Of a DNA stretch of 64,000 nucleotides, positions 57,054 to 64,000 are shown in pieces (the stretch's first letter is position 1; every line of letters starts with the position of its first letter). Both the position numbers and the translations under genes were made by a program. The notes under the pieces were generated by a model, which was not told the DNA's origin, did no database searches, and worked only from the letters and a program-made list of their open reading frames with translations. The DNA is taken from NCBI GenBank assembly GCA_007644065.1, contig VJWN01000036.1, positions 62,001 to 126,000 of the forward strand, read 5' to 3'. Source of the DNA: Margaritispora aquatica (taxonomy: Eukaryota > Ascomycota > Leotiomycetes > Helotiales > Discinellaceae).

Positions 57054-57745
57054 TGTGAGGTGAGGTGGAAGTATGATGAATAATGTGAATAGGTAGGTAG
57101 GTTGAATAAGGTGCTTGTGTAAATAGTCGGTTCTTTGATCAATCAAAGAGCAGAATCAAGAACAATAGGTAGCCTTCACAGACAAAGGTTATCATTGATA
57201 TACACAATAATCCTCAGATCCAATGATTCAAACGTTCCACAAAGTATGGGAGACTGAGTTCAGCCGATGTCTGTTCGTCTTGAATTGGTAAGGACAAAGC
57301 AGGAAAGGTGAAAAAAGGAAGGAAGCTCAATCTCAATATATAGAGCTACGGATATGGAGAAAGATCGGGCATGGACAGCACGGCTAGTGACAGTAGGAGG
57401 CAGGCCCGAAGCAGGAAGATGAGATGAGGATGTGTTGAGGATGGAGATGAGCATGAGCAAGACCTCCAGCATCGAGGTTCCAGGATCGGGCAATCCAGTC
57501 CCAGGTCCAGGTCCAGTTCCAGCTTCAGCTTTGAAAACTGACAGGCCGAATAGATACCTGGGTACCTGGTACCTAAGTACCTACCTAGTACTTAGTCTTT
57601 GAGCTAACAAATATGAGGAAAGTCCTTCCCGTCAAAGTATAGTGCGAAGCGAGACTAGAGAGCAAAACATTACGAAAATTGAGATAAGAAGCCCAAAGTG
57701 GGATGGAAAGACGATTGATTCACTCCTCCTCCCGAAGCCGAATTC

Positions 57746-57766
57746 TAAGGTAAGGTAAGGTAAGGT
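57746..57766. repeat. Short TAAGG tandem repeat
   Basis: Four TAAGG units in a row upstream of the aminotransferase gene; the same motif recurs through the interval. Confidence 0.8.
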
Positions 57767-60700
57767 TTGAGATGCTTGAAAATGTGGGGGTTTGTCTTGA
57801 TAGACTAAACTTTAGCCCACCTTAGCCTTGACTCGAGACCGACATTACAGTAGCTCTATTTGGAATGTGGACTTTGAGCTTTGAGCTTTAAGATGCCGAC
57901 GCAGACATAGGACCATAATAATAAGGAAAATAAAACTTACTTATTTTATTCCGTATTCCATACTCACCTACTTACTTTACTTCTTAACCGTAACCGAGCA
58001 GAGGGCGGGAGCATAGAGTACGTACTAGGTAGACCGCAGACATTAGATACAGAAAGCAGGGAAAAACATCGCGAGATTTATTTTCCTGCCCTCTCCCCTC
58101 CCCTTGCTTGGAGTTGACAAACCTCCACCACTGCCAGTCGTCTGCCACCACATCCACATCCTTTACCTGCCAGTTACCCTCGTCCGCATAAGGTACCCCC
58201 TAGTCATACAAATCGGTACGTACCTTACCGCAAAATTGTTACACGTCCTACCGCATCGCGACCTCTCCAATTGATATCCTCATTTTGCTTGGTTCCTCGG
58301 CAGAGCAAAGACTTCGTGCGATCCTGGCAGACCGGCGGACGGACAACAGGCTGGCCACATGTCTTCCTCTAGACATCTCTCCTAGACACTTCTACTCGGA
58401 CAACATGGATATTAAGTCGCATATATCTGCGTGTGCTCATTGGTTGACGGTTGGTACTCGCAGCTTCGGTCGACTTTGGGCGAAATCTCTTTGATGTCGG
58501 TGCTGGCTTTGTGCTGACCGCTCTCCGCATCCTCCGCGCTGGTTTTCACTATGCTGTTCAGTAGGGACACCATTCCGACCATTCGAGGCCGACAAAAGTC
58601 TTTCTTTACCCGGTTTGACTGGCATCTGCAGAGGCTCGAGAGGCAACAATTTAGGGGTCCCTTAACCCACTTCCCGAATGTCAGAGTCAAGCTGAGGCGA
58701 GTCATCATCAAGAGCAACAGAATCCTCGTAAGAACGTGTCGGCTTGCTGGAGCCGGAATGACCAGTCATATTACCTGCCGATATACATATCATCATACAT
58801 ATTGGCCATCTGCAGCAGTCTGCCGTTTTATTTCTGACCAAGAGTTGCCCTCCAGCTGGATCAGAGTAACCAATCTGAGAGAGGACGTTCTCTAGGACTA
58901 GTGACAGAGAAGATCGATGCAGCCATTGTGCAAGGGGCCTTCGGGAAGCCATCAGGCAGGTTTCCAGGCCTGATATTTTTACTCCTCCTTCCTTGGCTGT
59001 TGGTGTAGTGTTCACTGCACAAAGGGTAGGCCAACTGCATGGACTCGATTCTGAGTGACCATTCTGGTCAATGCCGTGCAACGGCCCGCCGCATACCTTT
59101 TGCTTGGTAACCAAAAAGTCCATCACCTCCTGGAGTCAGTTTTTGCAACCCGTTCAAGTACCGGCAATGAGGCGAGGTTATGTGGCGTCTCTGGGGGTCG
59201 TTCACAGATGGTCAAGAGAAATCACAATCCACTCGATGGGCCTTGGTCGACCTTGTGTAACCGTATCTACCTAGGTACCTTGGTCCAGGTCATCAGCCGA
59301 GACCTATCACTTTGTTCACACTCACATCAACTTCAATTTCAGAAGACGTCTAAGAACACCACTACAACATACAAAATCATATCACAAATCTCTTGGTGTG
59401 CTTCCTAAACCAATCATGCGCACAATCCGGAAACCTGCATGGACGACACGGAAATGTTTTTGATGCACAAGAGGCAGTCAACGGAGAAAAAGATACCATT
59501 TGAGAGATCACTTGCACTCTTGCCCGCTCACACCTTCCCCGGTGCCCCGAAATTAATAGACTGGTGGTTGAATGCAATAGCTGCGTGGTGTTTTGCGCAA
59601 GAAAGGGCCTGCATGCCAGCCAGCATCCAGATTTTACGGATATGCGCAGACGGGACCACAGCAGCACCAGCAGGGTTCTGCTTTCTAAATGGGAGACTTC
59701 ACGGAACAAGTTTCTACGGAGGTAGGTCTGGAACGAGATCGGTTGGCTCCCTACTTCTCGGCATCTACCTTTCACTACTAAGGATGGGCACATTTTCCTT
59801 GAAATCGTAAGGTCACGAAAGTATACCTTCAACTAGGTAGGTCACTGTGCCGATTTTTTGGTTCTCGGCATCCATGCCGAAGTCTTGTTCCTGGGCCGAG
59901 TGGACTTTCAAACACGGAAGAACGGCCAGATCAAGATTGAGACACCGAAAAGGTCGTCAGTGCTATTGACAGTGCATGAGCAATATTGCTTTACAACCAG
60001 ACCATTGGGATCATTTGTGATTTCATTTCCTTGTTCTTATTCTCATCTTCGGCTGGAGCCGGCTTCGGTAAATAGGTACACTTTATCCATCCGAGTTTGG
60101 TTACAGTCTCTAGCTGTATCTACAGGATGGATCAATCTTTACATGTGATGGATGTCTTTTATTTTTTGTCGAACTTTTCATCATCCAACTCCAATAATAC
60201 CCATTTTTGTTGAAATGCCAAGTGTTCATTTTAACGACTTCAACCTGCCGAACTCAAAAGCTCGCCCCTATCAAGCTCAATTGCCTGGTCGAATGGGCAT
60301 ATTGTATACGCTGGTCACTGCTCTGTGTTTGAACTTTGAAGTCGGTGGCAGGGCAGGCCTGACGAAGACTTTCCCCCCCCCAAGGAGGTCGTCCTCCGCA
60401 TCTCGGTCGGCCCTTCTCTCCTATCTATATCTTGCTCACGGCAGTAAGGGATTATCTTGCTCTATCTCGTACATTGGAACTTCAATTGCATGAACCACCA
60501 ACTATGATGCGACTGCGACTTTGAGTCTGGTGATCTTTGTCGAAGCCATTGACCAATCGGAAAGATGCACACTCTAGACTTGCAGGCAACTTGAGTTCGC
60601 ATATTCTCAAAGGTCAAGCAATAGGATATCATTTGTATGTTCCGGTGCTGTTTCGCTTGCGGCAATACCCCATCATGATAGCAAATACTCTATACCTAGT

Positions 60701-61460
60701 AAGTACATCTCCGGTTTCTATTCGCTTGTCACTTAACTGGCTTGACTTCAATGCACACATGGAGGATCCTCCTCTGTACACCGACTTTGAAATCCTACCA
60801 TCTCTGCTTGATTCGTGCAGGATGAGTGAACTCCCGTCATGATTCCCAGCAAAGAATAGATAACGGGATGACCGACATTGTAATTCGACTACGGACTTGA
60901 TATGTGCTCGAGTCCAACCCTGTAGCTGCCCGAACGCCTTTCACAATGAATTGCGGATTGGGATCTCGATCACTGCAGCGGACCGAGCCTTTGGTTTCCT
61001 ATCATTGAAAAGTCTCGTGTGGGTGAGAGATCGGACGATTTTGCTTTGGTTTTGTACCTTATGTTGGGGGATTATCACTGAGGGAGGCATTGTAAGAGTA
61101 CCTCAAATAAGTCGAAACGGATAATGCATGTCAATGGGGACATGACTCGAACCATGGTAAGTAAGGTAACACACATCTCACTCGGAAAGCTTGAGAAGAT
61201 CTTGTGACCTTCGGAACTCTGCTAGCTTCCAGGTCGACTACCCTGCCCTACCTTACCTCCTGTATAACGTATAACCTTTGTTCGTATGAAGGATGATATC
61301 GGATTTGGCAGCCTTACACGCCTTAGGTCCTCAACAAAATGCAGTACACTAAAGTATAGGTGCATTTTGAATCCACGACGTGTCTTTTCCATACACCGAG
61401 GTTCAGTCCAAAACCTTCACGAAATAAATATTTACTAGTAAACAAAAAAGTGGATATATT

Positions 61461-61513
61461 AAGGTACTTTAGGTAAGATAGGTAAGATAGGTAAGGTACC
61501 TTACAGTAGGTAT
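61461..61513. repeat. TAGGTAAGA tandem repeat with a 14-base palindrome
   Basis: TAGGTAAGA-like units follow one another, ending in the perfect palindrome GTAAGGTACCTTAC (61491-61504). Confidence 0.8.
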
Positions 61514-61752
61514 GTTTGATCCATAATGCACGTGATCCAGACAGAATACCTCCACTCGTACGTATCGACTTCCGGCGGGGATGTTTCGAGTTTGCTTGCT
61601 GACCGATTTCCGCAATCGTGATATGTAAGGTAGGTAGGTAGTGATGGGGAATGATTCCAACCTATCTTACCTTACCCCTAGGAATTGCTTAGCTGGGCTC
61701 TTTTAAGGATAATTGATATCATAATGGGTTAAAACTGCGACAACTTGATAGC

Positions 61753-62046
61753 CTAGGCGGCGATTATATATTTTAGAGCAGTTTTAGTCACCTTTTCCAG
61801 TGGGAATGTACTGACGTGGAGCGCGAGTCCGTTATTGATGTTGTCCTTCACCAACCAATCATGTGTCTTGATTGTGGACTTTCGATTCTTTGACGACGGA
61901 CTTTCAAAAAGTCCAACTTTAGATCGCACAATCCATTTCGTGCAAATAATATCAATCCCCCACGCCCAACCTGCCATTCGGTATTCAGGTTGTTGGAGGA
62001 TTCCCACGCATTGTCCATTAATATTGTCCCAGGTCACAAAGGACAC
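61753..62046 (-). other. Possible small ORF, Trp-rich, unrecognised
   Basis: A 97-codon frame starting MSFVTWDNINGQCVGIL, with GWAWGIDIICTKW and later VKDNINNGLALHVS. DNIN followed by small residues occurs twice, hinting at an internal repeat. Composition is more protein-like than that of other ORFs nearby, but no family or intron is recognised. It may be a fragment of a lost gene. Confidence 0.25.
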
Positions 62047-62379
62047 CTGAACGCGCCCTGTGATTCAGGACAATCGCGACACCCGCGCGATAGCAAATAA
62101 GGAAGAATCGAACACAATATCAAGGCGCAACTCCATTTGGATTGCCTCTATTATTCGGGAGTCTACATAATAATCATCATCACCGCTCCTGAATCTGCGA
62201 AAGACAATCAACCTCACATTGTTGCAGGGGCGAGTATTACTTCTTTCCCAGCCCTCGAAACCGAAAACCTCACCCCCGGCCTCGCCCATTCCTCACGACA
62301 ACCTCAAGAAAGAAAGATATAGAAAGAGAGGGGGAGAGAGCAGAAAACCTCTACTCAAGGAAAGAGCGATTATATCACA

Positions 62380-64000
62380 ATGAATCCTACTTCTTCAAAG
62401 CGCCGAATGCGCCGAGAGCCCATCACCAATTCAGAAATCCCCGATTCCTCTCCCTCCCAGCCTGCGAAGAGGAGAAGAAAGGCAAGTTTGACACCACAGC
62501 ACAAAGAATTGTCACTGACGTCTGTGCAGCTTGATATACCTGTCAAAACAGAACCAGAACCTATACCAGAACCAGAAAATGCAGCACCTCTCCCAATAGA
62601 TCAGGCTGGCATCGGCAAGACGGACGACGATCTTGTTACAGCCGTGACGAACTATCTCGAGGTCCCTCCCCACCCCGTCAAGGCTATCGACGACAACAGC
62701 AATTGCACCCACGAAGCATATGGTGCTGAAGTACAAGCATACGCTAAGCTTTCTGGAAATGGTTGGACCTTCTATATCAAAATGCTGGTCAATGTGATTG
62801 GTCGACCTTCAGAGGTTGGCGATCGTCGAGATGAACAACCAAAGGGTATTGAGGTTGGAGCACTTCCTAAGGCTCCACAGGATGATCGAGGAGTTCATCT
62901 GAACTTGGGTCCTAATAAGATGGTATCACGCAACCACGCCGAGATATCATATGATAGTCAGTCTGAGAAGTGGAAGATTCATGTTAATGGACGAAATGGA
63001 ATAAAACACAACGGAAACCGTTTGAATCGATCACAAGAGAAGCTGCTTTCCAGCGGAGACGTTATCGAAGTTGGTGGTTGTGAGATGATGTTCATTATGC
63101 CAAGAGATAACGAGCCTCTCGTCATCCACAAGATGTACCTCCGACGGGCACATCTGATTCGTACTGATGATTCCGAGATAACTGAAGATGAGGATATCGA
63201 GCCGCAATCAGCAACGCTTGGTTCATCTGCAATCCGTGGAGAGAAGGGTACAGCAAAAGGCACTCCTATCGCCCCAGCTCCGCCTGACTACAAGCGACCT
63301 GGAACTCCAGACAGTTCTCGGCCAAGAATCAACTACACGATGGGCAAATCCCCATATGCTGGAGGTACGATTGTGATGAATGCAGAGGATGTTGATCTTA
63401 GCAAGGATGATAATCGACACATCAAACCAACATTCAGCTATGCACAATTGATCACCCAGGCCGTTTTGAGTGGGCCAAATAAACGGCAAACACTAGCAAA
63501 CATCTACAAATATATCACCGACTCGTTCGCTTATTATCGACATCAAACCCCGAGTGGCTGGCAGGTAAGGACTCCTCCGGACGTTTCATGAAATCAGAAA
63601 CACAGCTAATCTCCACAGAACTCAATCCGACACAATCTATCCTTGCACAAAGCATTTGATAAGACCGCACGCTCACCAGATGACCCTGGCAAAGGCATGC
63701 TCTGGTATATCAAGGGAGAACATTATGATGAAATGGTGAATAGCGCCTTCAGTCGAGGACGAGGTGGTCACCGAGGTTCACCTGGCTCACCCAGTGTTCG
63801 CACACCAGGGGAAAACAGCTCAGTCGCGAAGCCGAGATCCAAGCGATCAAATTCTGCTGCATCACAAACAGTGAGTCAATATCCATCGGATGCTCCTCAG
63901 TACACCCCAGATCGGGCGGCTGGATCATTACAAGACGATGTTCCTGGTGACGGAAGTCCACTACCTCGACACCGTAGGCATGGTGGCACCACCTATGGTC
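62380..64000 (+). CDS. Forkhead transcription factor with FHA domain (Fkh1/Fkh2 type), 3' end outside the window
   Basis: Exon 1 (62380-63564) and exon 2 (from 63619) are joined in phase 0 across a 54-base intron; the gene runs off the window. Residues 1-110 are disordered with an NLS (PAKRRRKA). The FHA domain spans about 125-245, with [26 protein letters not shown] and [14 protein letters not shown], the conserved phosphothreonine-binding loop residues. The forkhead domain starts at about 347 ([16 protein letters not shown]). It contains [15 protein letters not shown] and, spanning the splice, [16 protein letters not shown] (recognition helix), then [13 protein letters not shown]. In yeasts such factors drive G2/M (CLB2 cluster) transcription. 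The rest of the visible part is Ser/Pro/Arg-rich. Confidence 0.93.

Larger units (their letters stand above)
57054..62379. other. 5.3 kb interval rich in AGGTA motifs
   Basis: No gene is supported. The interval begins with the aminotransferase promoter and ends with the CT-rich leader of the forkhead gene. Repeated AAGGT, TAGGTA and AGGTACCT motifs occur at about 57.54-57.60, 57.75, 58.19-58.23, 59.27, 61.15, 61.24, 61.46-61.51 and 61.63-61.68 kb. Minus-strand frames at 58.4-59.8 kb are open but unrecognised. A possible small minus-strand ORF at 61753-62046 is listed separately. Confidence 0.45.

Noticed and set aside
58412..59832. Several 100-155 codon ORFs on both strands, 58.4-59.8 kb
   Set aside because: No recognisable motif, odd Arg/Cys/Ser composition and overlapping open frames on the opposite strand; more likely chance.

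Overview
This window is nuclear DNA of a filamentous ascomycete (Pezizomycotina). The evidence is short GT-AG introns of about 45-150 bases with CTAAC/CTGAC-type branch sites, dispersed genes on both strands, a HET-domain gene remnant, a Rua1-type regulator, a DML1/Misato protein and a GPI-anchored Thr/Ser-rich wall protein. The overall look suggests Leotiomycetes, but that is inference. There are no bacterial operons, CRISPR arrays, rRNA genes or recognisable tRNA genes, and no intact transposon.

Layout. 0.7-10.5 kb is a conserved block: a three-finger C2H2 factor, an SLC35F6-like membrane carrier, a DUF2985-like membrane protein, the tRNA-splicing endonuclease subunit Sen15 and a Yippee-family zinc protein. 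About 11-30 kb looks like an accessory island. It holds a multiply disabled HET-domain pseudogene, two copies of an unrecognised gene family (called A here: 15.6-16.9 kb frameshifted, 26.4-27.6 kb decayed), two weaker relatives of a second unrecognised family (B: 23.9-24.5 kb plus strand, 28.2-29.1 kb minus strand), several unplaced ORFs and short repeats. Two ordinary enzymes, an NmrA-like reductase and a thioredoxin-fold protein, lie inside the island. 30.7-32.8 kb is a nine-exon GPI-anchored modular wall protein. 35.7-48.8 kb carries DML1, a divergent MFS transporter, three proteins of unknown function and a Rua1-C regulator. 53.6-57.1 kb carries a basic/acidic unknown protein and a class-III aminotransferase. 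The window ends inside a forkhead factor that has an FHA domain (Fkh1/Fkh2 type).

The genes form no obvious single pathway. The nearest thing to an undescribed system is the 11-30 kb island: a former allorecognition-type gene next to duplicated, decaying, lineage-looking families. Several gene models here were assembled by hand from splice signals, and each was checked for reading phase across every junction.
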